A stretch of 64,000 nucleotides of DNA from Euglena gracilis (Eukaryota; Euglenida; Euglenophyceae; Euglenales). Below, in pieces: positions 10,697 to 21,390 of the stretch; position 1 is the first letter of the stretch; each line of letters begins with the position of its first letter. The stretch is from the NCBI GenBank assembly GCA_039621445.1, contig CP154956.1, positions 4,586,170-4,650,169 on the forward strand. The letters run 5' to 3'. The notes beneath the pieces were generated by a model. It was given only the letters and a program-made list of their open reading frames with translations, made no database searches and had not been told where the DNA came from. Position numbers and translations under genes: made by a program.

Positions 10697-11797
10697 ATGG
10701 ACAATCCATTGTCAACCTATGTAAAAAATGGAGTAATAAATATAAGTGAAGAAAGATTAAAAAGATTAAAACAATTATATTCTAATAAACAATTAATGGA
10801 TTATTTTGGATCTTTAAACTTAAGATTTCCATATAAATCATATTACATAGAAAAAGAAATGAGTTTACATGATCGATTAGAATTAGGAAAAAAACATGAG
10901 ATTACTATTGATAATAAAAATATATATAAAAATAATGATATAAAAAACATACCAAAAAACAATACAATCGATATTAAATATTTATATATAAGAAATGCAA
11001 TAGATAATATTAAGTTATATGAATATCATGTTATAAGTGATATATTTACTGAATCATGTAGAGTAAAATGTAAAGTAAAAAATAATAAATCTATTTATGA
11101 ATATTTTAAGAATAAAACATTGCAATCAAAATGGCTTAATTTTGATGATTTAACTTATATAAATATGAAAATACTTAGAGATAGATTATATTATTCATTA
11201 AGTAAAATAGAATTAAATACATTTCCTGCTATTGTTGCATTAACTATTTATAGACAATTTAAGGCAACTATGATATTGGATATGTCTAGTGGATGGGGAG
11301 ATAGATTATTAGCAGCTATAACATATGAAGATAACATAAAATATTATTATGGTGTAGATCCTAATAAGTGTTTATTTCCTGGTTATAAAAAAATAATAAA
11401 ATTAGCAAAAGATAAGAATAAATTCATAATGATAAATGATTGTTTTGAAAATACAAATATAAATAAAAAGTTTGATATGATGTTTAGCTCACCTCCTTAT
11501 TTTGATTTTGAAAAATATATAGGGAAAAATCAATCATATAAAAAATATAAAAAATTGAATGATTGGCTGAATAATTTTATGTATATATCTATTAAAAAAA
11601 TATATGATCTTCTTATTGATGGTGGTTATTTTTGCTTAAATATTAGTGATACAGGAAATGTTCCATATGTATATGATATTTTAAAATATTCAGAAAAAAT
11701 AGGTTTTAAATTTATTATAACTACAGGTTATAATAAATCGTCGATAATATATAGACCAATATATGTTTTCAAAAAATCAACCGATATTCTTCCTTAA
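10697..11797 (+). CDS. SAM-dependent methyltransferase with SPPY motif
   Basis: 366 residues. The SAM-binding signature is ILDMSSGWGDRLLAA, followed by YGVDPNK. The catalytic motif is MFSSPPYFDF, the (S/D)PP(Y/F) form used by amino-group DNA methyltransferases. The order (SAM motif before SPPY) fits a beta- or gamma-type enzyme. The N-terminal 180 residues lack a recognised domain and could recognise the target. No restriction enzyme lies next to it. Paralogues are at 23156 and 26816. The substrate (DNA base or other) is inferred. The 3' end overlaps the convergent gene by 21 bases. Confidence 0.8.
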   Translation: MDNPLSTYVKNGVINISEERLKRLKQLYSNKQLMDYFGSLNLRFPYKSYYIEKEMSLHDRLELGKKHEITIDNKNIYKNNDIKNIPKNNTIDIKYLYIRNAIDNIKLYEYHVISDIFTESCRVKCKVKNNKSIYEYFKNKTLQSKWLNFDDLTYINMKILRDRLYYSLSKIELNTFPAIVALTIYRQFKATMILDMSSGWGDRLLAAITYEDNIKYYYGVDPNKCLFPGYKKIIKLAKDKNKFIMINDCFENTNINKKFDMMFSSPPYFDFEKYIGKNQSYKKYKKLNDWLNNFMYISIKKIYDLLIDGGYFCLNISDTGNVPYVYDILKYSEKIGFKFIITTGYNKSSIIYRPIYVFKKSTDILP

Positions 11798-12369
11798 CTC
11801 TCCAATATGTTCGAATTTTTTACATATAATATCAGAATCGTTTTCATTTTTATATGAACTATCATTTCCTATGATGAAATCATTTAACAAATCAATATAA
11901 TTAATCATATTATCTTTTAACGTTGATAGTTTTTTCTTTCTTTTAGTTAATAAATCGATTGATTTATTAAGAGATTCTATATCAGTATCCAATATAATTT
12001 CTTTCCATGTTTCTTCACCAAATGTTCTTATGAAGTATTTTATACTTTCTCTATATATATCTAGATCATATTTTTTATTTTTCAATGCAATACCTTGTTC
12101 TACAAATTCATTTATCTTTGTATCACATATTTTTTTTGATCATCTCTTTTAGCTATATACGATTCAAGTTGTTCTTTAAGTACATCTGATTTTTTAATTA
12201 ATTTTTCAAGTACTTCTTTATGTATTTGTAATTCTTTTCTAAAAATTTTAGCTTCATTATATTTTTCTTTATTTAAAATATCGTCAATTAATATTTTTAA
12301 TTCTTTATTTAATGATTTAATTGTTTTTTTACTTGGAATTTCCAAAGTTGAACTCATGATTGAATCCAT
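11777..12369 (-). pseudogene. Coiled-coil hypothetical protein, split by a homopolymer frameshift
   Basis: Two open pieces, 12369-12112 and 12085-11777, join across a run of eight A (minus strand, near 12130). One base more or less in the run decides the frame. The first piece has long Lys/Glu helices including EKYNEAKIFRKELQIHKEV, a UvrB/UvrC-interaction-like helix pair. The second has SIDLLTKRKKKLSTLKDN. Together they give about 195 residues of coiled coil. Start at 12369 (MDSIMSSTLE), 37 bases from an AAAATTGA box. Function unknown. Confidence 0.6.
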
Positions 12370-12405
12370 TAATAGTTTCAAATTTATTACATTATATTTA
12401 AAAAT

Positions 12406-12413
12406 TCAATTTT
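12406..12413 (-). promoter_or_regulatory. Early promoter motif for the coiled-coil gene
   Basis: AAAATTGA on the minus strand, 36 bases before the ATG at 12369. Confidence 0.65.
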
Positions 12414-12485
12414 ATATTTTTGAATGAAAGAAAACGACAACAAAATTATTGATATTATATTAAATATAATTATTATATTAAATTA

Positions 12486-12493
12486 AAAATTGA
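12486..12493 (+). promoter_or_regulatory. Early promoter motif for the Q-rich gene
   Basis: AAAATTGA, 35 bases before the ATG at 12529. It supports 12529 rather than 12490 as the start. Confidence 0.65.
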
Positions 12494-12528
12494 TTTTTTA
12501 TATTTATAAAATAAAGAAAAAAGACAAT

Positions 12529-14379
12529 ATGGCCAGAAATTTAGAAGATATATGGAAATCAAAATATCAAAATAATAATTCACAAATAAATTATAATCAA
12601 CAAAGACCATTATATGAACAATTAACTTATGAACAAAGGTTATATGAACAAAGGTTATATGAACAACAATTATATGGTCAAAATAATGAATCTATATATA
12701 ATTATAGACAAAGATCAATAAATATTAATGGAAATCAAAATAGATATGTATATCAGCAAAATAGATATCAAAATCAACAAAATAGAAAAACTGAACCTGT
12801 AGATGAAAAAAAATTATCTGTACAAAGAGAGTTTAAAGAACAAGTAATGAAAAGAATACAATCTAATAGAGAACCAGATGTATCTCAATCAAGTAATCAA
12901 CAAAATATACCTATAGAAATACAAGATAATAGAGAAACAGATGTATATCAATCAAGTCAAAATACATCTATAGAAATACAAGATAATAGAGAAACAGATG
13001 TATCTCAATCAAGTAATCAACAAAATATACCTATAGAAATACAAGATGATATTATTGAAATACAACAAGTTGAATTAGAGCAACAAGATGATCTTGTTAA
13101 AACACAACAAATTAAACCAGACCATCAAAACGATCTTATTATATTTCAACAAGATGATTCTGTTGAACCAGAATACCAAGATGATCCTGTTAAAACACAA
13201 AATGTTGAATCTGTAGTACAACAAGATGATTCTGTTGAACCAGAATACCAAGATGATCCTGTTAAAACACAAAATGTTGAATCTGTAGTACAACAAGATG
13301 ATTCTGTTGAACCAGAATACCAAGATGATCCTGTTAAAAGACAAAATGTTGAATCTGTAGTACAACAAGATGATCCTATATTATGCGATTTAAAATATAT
13401 AACAGAAGAAAAAGTAATAAAAATTATTGAAGAAAAAACACATTTATATATTGATAATGAATTTAAAAGTGTCATTGAAGAACAAATAAAAGTATTAACT
13501 GAAAATACATGTAAAACTATATTAGAACAAATAGTAAAACCATTTGTAAACAATCAATGTACATCATTTATAGAAACTAAAATCAAACCATATGTGGAAA
13601 AATCAGTAGATACACTAACAAAATCAAAAAATAAATCATTTTCTGATGAATTAATAAATAAAGTTACAAAAGAAATAAAAATGTTAAAAGATACAAGTGA
13701 AGAAAATTTTGCCAATATTGATAAATCAATAATGCATATTAAATATAGTTCAATATCTATTGATCCATGGTTATATATAGAAAGGTTTAAAAATAAATCA
13801 TTAGAAGTTATATTTGGATATTTTGGTTACATATATAATATTGAAAAGAAGATTGATTTGTATGCTAATTTGTGTAATAGTGTATTAAATACTAGTAAAA
13901 ATTCAACAAAGTTACACAATATGCATATAACAGATTTATGGAGAGATTTTGTTACTAGTATTATATCAGTATTCAATCCAGTTTATAGAAAAATTAAAGC
14001 ATTATCAGTATGTTGTATTGATTCTTGTGATATTAAAGATAATTTAACAAAATTAAATAATAGATATTTCTGTGAAGGTCATAATGATTTCTATAAATAT
14101 TCTGTAGATATATATAACAATCCTAGGATAGATGAAATAATGAATGATGATAAATGTTCATACTTACCATTATTAATATTATCAAATAACATAGAAAATA
14201 AATTAATTATTGATGCATACTTTGAATTTACAGTTACATTCTATCCATTGTATTTATTGTTTAAACCATATTTGGATAAATGGTATAATACACAAGTTAC
14301 TAATAAAAGAGATAGATTAATTTCGATTACTGATGAACAATTATATGATTATAATTATGTAGATAACTTACACTATTAA
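12529..14379 (+). CDS. Gln/Asn-rich repeat protein with a globular C-terminus
   Basis: About 616 residues from MARNLEDIW. Residues 15-90 are Q/N/Y rich with YEQRLYEQRLYEQ repeats. Residues 100-180 hold three SSNQQNIPIEIQDN-type repeats, and residues 205-285 three 24-residue EPEYQDDPVKTQNVESVVQ repeats. A charged helical region follows (about 285-405), then a globular part with CCIDSCDIKD and CEGH that could bind zinc. Disordered low-complexity N-termini of this kind occur in giant-virus virion or factory proteins, but no function can be assigned. It ends 4 bases inside the 3' end of the helicase gene. Confidence 0.75.
   Translation: MARNLEDIWKSKYQNNNSQINYNQQRPLYEQLTYEQRLYEQRLYEQQLYGQNNESIYNYRQRSININGNQNRYVYQQNRYQNQQNRKTEPVDEKKLSVQREFKEQVMKRIQSNREPDVSQSSNQQNIPIEIQDNRETDVYQSSQNTSIEIQDNRETDVSQSSNQQNIPIEIQDDIIEIQQVELEQQDDLVKTQQIKPDHQNDLIIFQQDDSVEPEYQDDPVKTQNVESVVQQDDSVEPEYQDDPVKTQNVESVVQQDDSVEPEYQDDPVKRQNVESVVQQDDPILCDLKYITEEKVIKIIEEKTHLYIDNEFKSVIEEQIKVLTENTCKTILEQIVKPFVNNQCTSFIETKIKPYVEKSVDTLTKSKNKSFSDELINKVTKEIKMLKDTSEENFANIDKSIMHIKYSSISIDPWLYIERFKNKSLEVIFGYFGYIYNIEKKIDLYANLCNSVLNTSKNSTKLHNMHITDLWRDFVTSIISVFNPVYRKIKALSVCCIDSCDIKDNLTKLNNRYFCEGHNDFYKYSVDIYNNPRIDEIMNDDKCSYLPLLILSNNIENKLIIDAYFEFTVTFYPLYLLFKPYLDKWYNTQVTNKRDRLISITDEQLYDYNYVDNLHY
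13146..13378 (+). repeat. Three in-frame 72-bp repeats
   Basis: Three near-identical 72-base units inside the Q-rich gene, beginning CAACAAGATGATTCTGTTGA, encode the acidic EPEYQDDPVK repeat. The near identity of the codons suggests recent expansion. Confidence 0.9.
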
Positions 14380-17300
14380 CTAAAATATTCATCTATTAAA
14401 TTAGTTATAATATTATTAATATCATAATTGATATATTTTTTTATGATATCTATAGAATAATTATTTTCTATCATTTCATATCTAAACATATTGAATATAA
14501 CATTAATATAATCTGGTAATTTCTTATTACTTTCTAGATTTTTATTTTTATTTACATTATATGCATTCATAATTTTGTTAAATAAAGTTTTAGTATCAAT
14601 ATTTTCATCATAATAATATTTAATAAAGTTATTAACTTGTTCGAAATCATTAATGCATTTATTCTTTAATTTTATCTTTATTATTTCTATTATTTGATCA
14701 TTCAATTCATTATTGATATTACACATTTCATATTCATAATAATTCAATATACTTGGTGAAAATACTATTATCTTATATTGTTTACCGTTAAAGTTTTCAT
14801 TTTTTTGATACCTTGATATAATATACATATCAAATAAACTTATTATAAACAATTCGTTAATATCCATTTTATCAAATTGAGGTTTGATATATATTAACCA
14901 ATTTGTTGTATCATCATATCCAATAATATTCATAAATTTATATAGATTGAAATTTTCATTAAGATTATCAACAGTTACATATTTATAATATAACCAATTA
15001 ATATTATTATGTTTTTCTAAAAATGTATTATACTGAATATTTACACGATTCATTATTTCATAGTGATTAATCAGGAAGTTATTCATATTTTGTTGTAATT
15101 CATCATTATTCATATTATATTTACAAAAATCATATATACAGTCACAACATCTATGTGTTTTAAGAACATTAATATCTTCTGATAATATAATTTTATTAAA
15201 TGAATTGTTATATATATGTGTTATATGATATAAATCCCATATTGATATAATGGAATTAAATCCCTTTGTTATTATATCTATTATAAATAGAAATATAATA
15301 GATTGATATGGACATAGTTCGTTTTGATTACGTAATATATTTTTAATATTTTTCTGTGTTTTACTTATTGTTTTCTTTATTATTTCAAAATATTTATAAT
15401 ATTTATTATTATTTTTTAGTTTATAAATATATATAATTCTGGGTTTATTTGTTATATTTTTATTATCAAATAGATTTTTATTATATAACGATGAATCACT
15501 AGTTTCTTTTATCTCTGTCTTTTCAAATATATTCATTAAAATAGCGTAATATTGATTATTTACTTTATCTTCTGTCATAGTTTTTAGCTTATAATTATAA
15601 TTGTTAGATATTTTACATGCTTTTAGGTAAAACGATGTTAATAAACAAGCATATCTAATTTTATGATCAATCATATCTACAATCATTTTTTCTTTTTCAT
15701 CAATAAACAATGTATTGTTTTCTTCTTTATATTTTAATAACATATCTAAATCACTGTTTTTACATAAGTTTAGTAAATTATCAAATTTAATCTTATAGTT
15801 AATATACATAGATGGTTTAGTTTTAATTACATCATATTTCAATGATTTTGATATTCTTTGATATATATCATCATTAACATATTCTTTATTTATAACTATA
15901 TATAGTTTTTCTATTTGTCTTGCCAACGCAACGTGTAACAATGATTCATAAACAAGATTGATTTTACCACCACTAAATACTTTTAAGCTATATTCATTTA
16001 TACCTATAATGAAAACTATTATTCTTTCATCTCCTTTCGATGCGTGTATAGATACTATTCTTGTAGAATTTTCTGATTCTATTAAGTTAATAGGACCATA
16101 TTCCTGAGATTTATGAAATACTGAATATCTAGTATAATCATTATTATTATCTTTATTATTCCAAAAGTTATTAATAGCAGTTTGTAGTGATGATACCAAA
16201 TTATTATTTTCTACAAATGGTGTTATAATTAAGAAGTCGTTAATTTTATATTTATTTTCATTTACTTCATATTCATATTTTTCCATTATTTTATTTATGT
16301 TTTTATTGAACTTTTCATTTTTCGATAAATATATTAAGTTTATGCTATTGTTATTACTAGTATTATTAAACGTTTCTATTTTTGGTAATTTATATTTATC
16401 AAAATCTATCATATTATTACAAAAATCTCTTAACTTTATACAGCTAAATCTTCTGCAAATATTAATTGGATCTTCTATTATTTTTTCAACATTTTGTAAA
16501 TCTATTTCATGTAAATATGTAAATGCATTTATATCAAATATTATACTTTGCATTTTATCACCTACAATATATACATCTATTTTTTCTGTAAATTTACATA
16601 TTAGTTTACCATAGTTTATATCCAAATCTTGTGTTTCATCAATCATTAATAATGTATTTTTACCAAATTGTATAAACTGATCAGCAAAATATATATCGTT
16701 TAAAATATCTACACAATCATTATCTAGTATATTATTAATATAACCTTCAAATTTATTAACACTTTTCATTATTTTTACTATTTAGTTTATAAATTAATGA
16801 ATCAATTGTTGCTATTATTATAGTTTTATTAAAATTGTTTTGATTGTATTTTATCAAATATTTATTATTCTGTGGATTTGTAATTTTTAAGTTATTAATA
16901 TTAAATCTTTCTATTTGTTCATTAAATTTATTATATATAATAGTTTTAGCTGAATGTTGTTTTGTAACTATTATATAATAAGTATATTTTAATGATTCTG
17001 ATAATATCTTTTCTATTATATTCCACGTTTTTCCATTACCTGCACCTTGTTGTTTAATGTATAGTTTTGTTATACTATTTTGATTTCTTATACATTTATC
17101 ATTTATAATATTATTATTATTTGTTTTCTTTTCTATTTCATTATTATAATAAGTATACTTAAATATATATTATCATTATTATCATTAACAATATCAGTAA
17201 TAAAATCATTTATTGTTAAATTTCCATATATTTTTAGATTGTTGTTTGGATATTTTGGTTTTATTTTGTATAAAATATTAGATATATCAATAAATATATA

Positions 17301-17782
17301 TTCACAATTAAAAAACTTATTGATTTTATTTTTCCATTTTTCAGATATAATTAAAAATCCTTCATTGTTACTTATTTTTATATCACTATCGTTACCGTTA
17401 ATTATCCATATTAAATATCTATTAAATGTTTTTACATATGTATTGATTCTTTTATCTATATCATTTTTTTTAATATCACTATGTTGAAATTCTATTACAA
17501 AATTATTAAATGTTATATCAGCTCTATTATCTTCAAATACTATTTCTTTCTTACCTCCTACATCTGCTAATCTTTCTTGCCATTTTTTATGCCATTCAGT
17601 CATATGATAGATTATATTTACATTTTTCATCATTATTTTTATGTCTGAAATGTTTTATTTTTCTGATAGGTGAAATATATATTAATTCATGTGCTTTTTT
17701 ACATTTTATTATCTTATGTATTAATTTATCATAATCTTCCACATTTATTTATATTATTTTCATCGTAGGCAATTACTGTCAT
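14376..17782 (-). pseudogene. CoiA-like nuclease fused to an SF1 helicase, frameshifted
   Basis: Read from ATG 17782 this is about 1135 residues. The N-terminal 150 match the competence protein CoiA nuclease core: HFRH, MTEWHKKWQERL, RADITF and VIEFQHSDI, then LIWIINGND. Helicase motifs follow: Walker A GAGNGKTW, motif II LLMIDETQD, motif III GDKMQSI, motif V TRIVSIHASKGDE, and motif VI HVALARQIEKLYI. About 450 C-terminal residues are unassigned. CoiA acts on incoming DNA in bacteria; a nuclease-helicase suggests DNA processing or repair here. The frame breaks at about 17620 (2 bases missing versus the copy at 35539), 17175 and 16770 (an extra A). From 16769 down it is open for 797 residues. 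Divergent from 17962. Confidence 0.75.
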
Positions 17783-17929
17783 TTTGGATTTATATGTTTA
17801 AACGTAATATGTGTTTAAATATATAGTTTTTTCACAAACATATAGAATATTACAACTTATAAGTTAATATAATAATTATTGTGTATATATCATTTAGTGA
17901 AACTAAATAACTTTACTATTTGATTAAAA

Positions 17930-17937
17930 AAAATTGA
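17930..17937 (+). promoter_or_regulatory. Early promoter motif upstream of the GC-richer ORF
   Basis: AAAATTGA, 24 bases before the ATG at 17962. The flanking 17783-17929 is AT-rich and shared with the divergent helicase gene. Confidence 0.7.
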
Positions 17938-17961
17938 ATTTTTAAATATATAATCATACTT

Positions 17962-19275
17962 ATGGAATTTACTTGCCAAACGCTTTCACAAGCAAATATG
18001 CAAATGCAAGGACATGGACAGATGGTACATCGGTATTTACCGAATCCGTACCCTCCCCAAGTCATGCCGTATCAGCAGCACCCTCAACCGCCTTTTTACG
18101 TGGAAACATCACGAGGGCATTTTCAGCCGCAGCAGCCAATTGTAAACACATTCAGTGTGCTCGAATTGAAAGCTGATGTTTTGGACGAATTCACAACGAT
18201 GCTTCGACGCGTTGATCAACAGTTCAATGATTTCATCAGAAGTATGTTGAGTGGAATGAGACAAGCTCAGCGTCAACGAGAAGAAATTGCAGAGATCAAG
18301 AGCTTTTGTGAAAATTTGCAGAAAGACCTCATTGCCCTCACCCAAAAGGAAAGAACTGTTGATTCAACTGGTTTGACTTCCGAGAAGATAACCAGTTGTC
18401 AGACGACCCCGCGAAGGGAAGAACATCTCACAGACGTGAAGAAAGAGCTTTCAAGCCCTCAGAAGTTTGAAGATGAAAGAATTCCTTTGTATGAACGAGG
18501 TCAAGCACAACAAGAACCAATGGTGATTTTTGACGATACACCAGTGGACTGGGCTGCTGATTCTGAACTTCACGAAGAAGAACAAGAAGCTTACGAAAGA
18601 GAACATCTTGCTCAGAAACAGAAGTCTAAGTCCAAGCCGAAGCCAGAGCCGAAGCCAGAGCCGAAGCCAGAACGAACTGGAAGAGTGATTACCATTCCGA
18701 GCAGGTCTGAAGAAAAAACAATTGTGGAAAAGATTAAGCGTGGACCATCAAAGCCACCTGCCAGGACACAACACATTGTTGCTCCCCTTTCTGCTGATGA
18801 AAAAGAAAGAAAGGAAAAAATTGCACGTGACACCGAACGGGCTCGTATGCAAGATCTTGCATACATCATTGAACGAGGACCGAAGAAGGAATTTTCGAAA
18901 CGACGTGGTCACATTAGGTACTCGGATGGTACCAATTTGTTGATTCCACGGTTCGTTCATCCCAACGAAGCTGCGATCTTCATGGAATACATCAAAAGAA
19001 AATACGGTTACAAATTTGAAGTTGGCGACAAGTTCGAAGCAACGTACGAGTTCTTCAAGGACAGACAAGATTTGGATCAGTACGATGTTGATTTGATGTT
19101 GGCGGAATGTGGTGCAAAGTACCACGTCGGACCGTACGAAGAAGAAAAGGAAAGGATTTACAAATATCTGCGTGTTTTGGATAAATCAGATGACGAGCAC
19201 GAAGAAGACAAAGCTTCATCATCTGTGACGGTCATCAATGACATGGACAAGCGCAGCCGTGATTCCCGACGTTGA
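17962..19275 (+). CDS. GC-richer hypothetical protein behind a viral early promoter, probably acquired
   Basis: 437 residues with clearly higher GC (about half) than its neighbours and use of codons rare elsewhere here (CGC, GCC, GTC). Residues 1-60 are rich in Q and P (GHGQMVHRYLPNPYPPQVMP). A coiled coil follows at about 70-125, then KPKPEPKPEPKPE repeats near 220, and a C-terminal globular region (FVHPNEAAIFMEYIKRKYGY ... YDVDLMLAECGAKYHVGPYE). No family recognised. The composition changes sharply at the start codon and again near 19340, inside the end of the next gene. Its first 139 codons recur in inverted copies at 34947, 42424 and 49741. Confidence 0.75.
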   Translation: MEFTCQTLSQANMQMQGHGQMVHRYLPNPYPPQVMPYQQHPQPPFYVETSRGHFQPQQPIVNTFSVLELKADVLDEFTTMLRRVDQQFNDFIRSMLSGMRQAQRQREEIAEIKSFCENLQKDLIALTQKERTVDSTGLTSEKITSCQTTPRREEHLTDVKKELSSPQKFEDERIPLYERGQAQQEPMVIFDDTPVDWAADSELHEEEQEAYEREHLAQKQKSKSKPKPEPKPEPKPERTGRVITIPSRSEEKTIVEKIKRGPSKPPARTQHIVAPLSADEKERKEKIARDTERARMQDLAYIIERGPKKEFSKRRGHIRYSDGTNLLIPRFVHPNEAAIFMEYIKRKYGYKFEVGDKFEATYEFFKDRQDLDQYDVDLMLAECGAKYHVGPYEEEKERIYKYLRVLDKSDDEHEEDKASSSVTVINDMDKRSRDSRR

Positions 19276-19345
19276 TGATTCTCAATCCAGGACAGGTTGT
19301 CCTCAGGTGTTATCACCTTTCGCCGCCGGAAAGGGTAGGGAACTA
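19276..19345. other. Right edge of the GC-richer insert
   Basis: The GC-rich stretch runs past the stop of the 17962 ORF to about 19340 (TTCGCCGCCGGAAAGGG) and then turns abruptly AT-rich. The glycosyltransferase on the minus strand reads its last dozen codons from it. Confidence 0.6.
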
Positions 19346-21137
19346 CTATTACTACTTTTACTTTTTTTAAATACATCATAATAATAATCTTTATTAATAT
19401 ATATTCCATCATTATTGTTAAAGAAACTTATTTTTTCTAATTTTATTATTTTATTTTTAAAATATCCTAATGTATTAAATGCAATACAATCTGTAATAGT
19501 ATCTGCTATTTTTTCCAATTCATATGTATGTTTATTTTTAACACTATAGCAATCATAACCTATTTGATCTAAACCTTGTAAAAATATATATTTTTCGAAA
19601 ATACATTTTATTGGATTGTAATCTTTTTGTATACTAGATTTATAGTCAGGATATTTATTCTTTATCATAAATGGTATTATACAATAACTTTTTATTGGAC
19701 ATTTATTTATAGCAACATAATCTATACCATGTTTTATTCCATTTTCATTTATATATTCTATATAAGTATTGGCTACATGTTTTGATATAACATAACAACT
19801 AAATCCTCCTAAATATTTTGTTTTATTTATTTCTTGTAATTTTGGTTTATTGTTGTAATACGATTTATCATGACTATACATTCCACCAAGTATAATACCA
19901 TACTTATCTATATTTTTTATCATAATTTTTAGACAGTTATTAAACCCTTGATTTAATATACTATCATCTTCTAAAATAACATAATAGTTTTTATTATCTT
20001 GTATTAATTGTTTCCATAAGTTATAATGTGATAATGCACAACCAACTATACCCCTTCTATATTTAAAATCATTGTCTTTAAATAAATTAAATATATCATC
20101 ATTCATTATCAATTCTTTACCATTTATGGCTTCGATTATATCAAAAATAAATATGTTTTCATTATGTAATTGATCTGTGATATTTTTTAGATTGTCTTTT
20201 CTATTCTTAAGATTTATTATTTTTATATTATCTATTGTAATATCATCAATGTTATCATCAATATCTATCAATAGATTTTCAGATTCAAATTGTTGTGTAT
20301 TATTTAAAGTATATGCATTATCACCTGGTTGAAATAATAATCTACCTATATGTATATTTGTTAAATAATTAAAAAATCCTGTTTTATATCCTTTTTTCAT
20401 CCATTTCATTGCATATTCTCTTTCAAAAAATATAGAATCAGTATCAAAATTTCCAATTGAATAGATGGTCTAAGTGACCAATATGGCCAATACCTACATG
20501 AATTACCATTAGGTACATAATCATGTATACTATATTCTGGGTTAGAATAAACTATATATCCAGTTCTATTAACCTGATTCATCGTTTCCGTATAACATCT
20601 ATTAAATGCAATTTGTTTAACATTTAAATATTGCATATCGTTAATACCATTAATACCCAATGTTATATATTTTAGTTTAACAAAAAATAAATTATCATCT
20701 TCAACATGAACCCAATATTTTGGATTTAAATCTATTATTTTATTATATATAATATTTAATGATTCTTTATGACCCTTTTCACTTTCATTTTTCATGTAAT
20801 ATTCAACAAATGGATATAAACTTATCATATCGTTTCTATCTTCATTAGATGAATTATCATCTACTATAAAAAATTTATCTACCATTTGTATATCTTCCCA
20901 TGTATTAAATATTGAGTTAAATGATTGTATAAATAAATTATATCTTTTACATGTTGTACATGTAAATAAAATATTAACGTTATTATTATTAATATGATTT
21001 ATTATATTATATTTGGCCAATTCTGATCGTGCCTGTTCAAATAAATTATTACATACATCTATTTCTATATCTTCTATATAGTTTTTTTTAGATTTTTCAA
21101 TGAGCTTTGCTGTAAATGTATTAAATAATTTCATCAT
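19303..21137 (-). pseudogene. GT2-GT25 bifunctional glycosyltransferase, frameshifted and 3'-truncated
   Basis: The first part (21137-20460) is GT-A like: NILFTCTTCKRYNLF, FFIVDDNSSNEDRND, VHVEDDNLFF and WPYWSLRPS. A one-base shift near 20455 separates it from MKWMKKGYKTGFF, which continues the same protein. The second part is GT25 (LPS/procollagen galactosyltransferase family): INLKNRKDNLKN, AINGKEL, GCALSHYNLWK, and VILEDDS with the metal-binding acids. Given the collagens in this window, glycosylation of collagen-like fibres is a plausible job (inferred). The last residues after KSSNSSS come from the GC-rich insert, so the native end is lost. Confidence 0.75.
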
Positions 21138-21177
21138 TTTTTAAATATATAAATATATAAGATATATATTTAAAAAG

Positions 21178-21390
21178 ATGAAGTGTGTATATGTGATTTT
21201 ATCAAATAATGGTAAATTTGGTATAGGTAAAACTAATAATTTATTTTCTAAATTTAATATATTTGATATAACAAATCCATATTTATCTAAGCCATTTTAT
21301 TTACATAATGTATATTATTTTACTGAAAAAAATAAAATTATAAAACAATATGTCAAAACATTTGGAAAAAATAATGTTATTGATTTATAA
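21178..21390 (+). CDS. Short T5orf172/GIY-YIG-like fragment or small protein
   Basis: 70 residues starting MKCVYVILSNNGKFGIGKTN, resembling the first two strands of T5orf172-type GIY-YIG nucleases (YVI...G.FKIGKTNN). It then ends after KTFGKNNVIDL without the catalytic Glu region, so it is probably a relic or a mini-domain. It starts 40 bases from the divergent glycosyltransferase and abuts the gene at 21391 tail to tail. Confidence 0.45.
   Translation: MKCVYVILSNNGKFGIGKTNNLFSKFNIFDITNPYLSKPFYLHNVYYFTEKNKIIKQYVKTFGKNNVIDL

Noticed and set aside
13075-13553. Minus-strand open frames over the Q-rich gene
   Set aside because: Antisense shadows of in-frame 72-bp repeats.
17080-17734. Plus-strand hydrophobic open frames opposite the helicase gene
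   Set aside because: Complement of AT-rich coding sequence gives F/I/L/Y-rich text that mimics membrane proteins; the CoiA core is clearly on the other strand.
18612-19125. Minus-strand frames opposite the GC-richer ORF
   Set aside because: The plus-strand frame has the start, promoter and length; the others are shadows.
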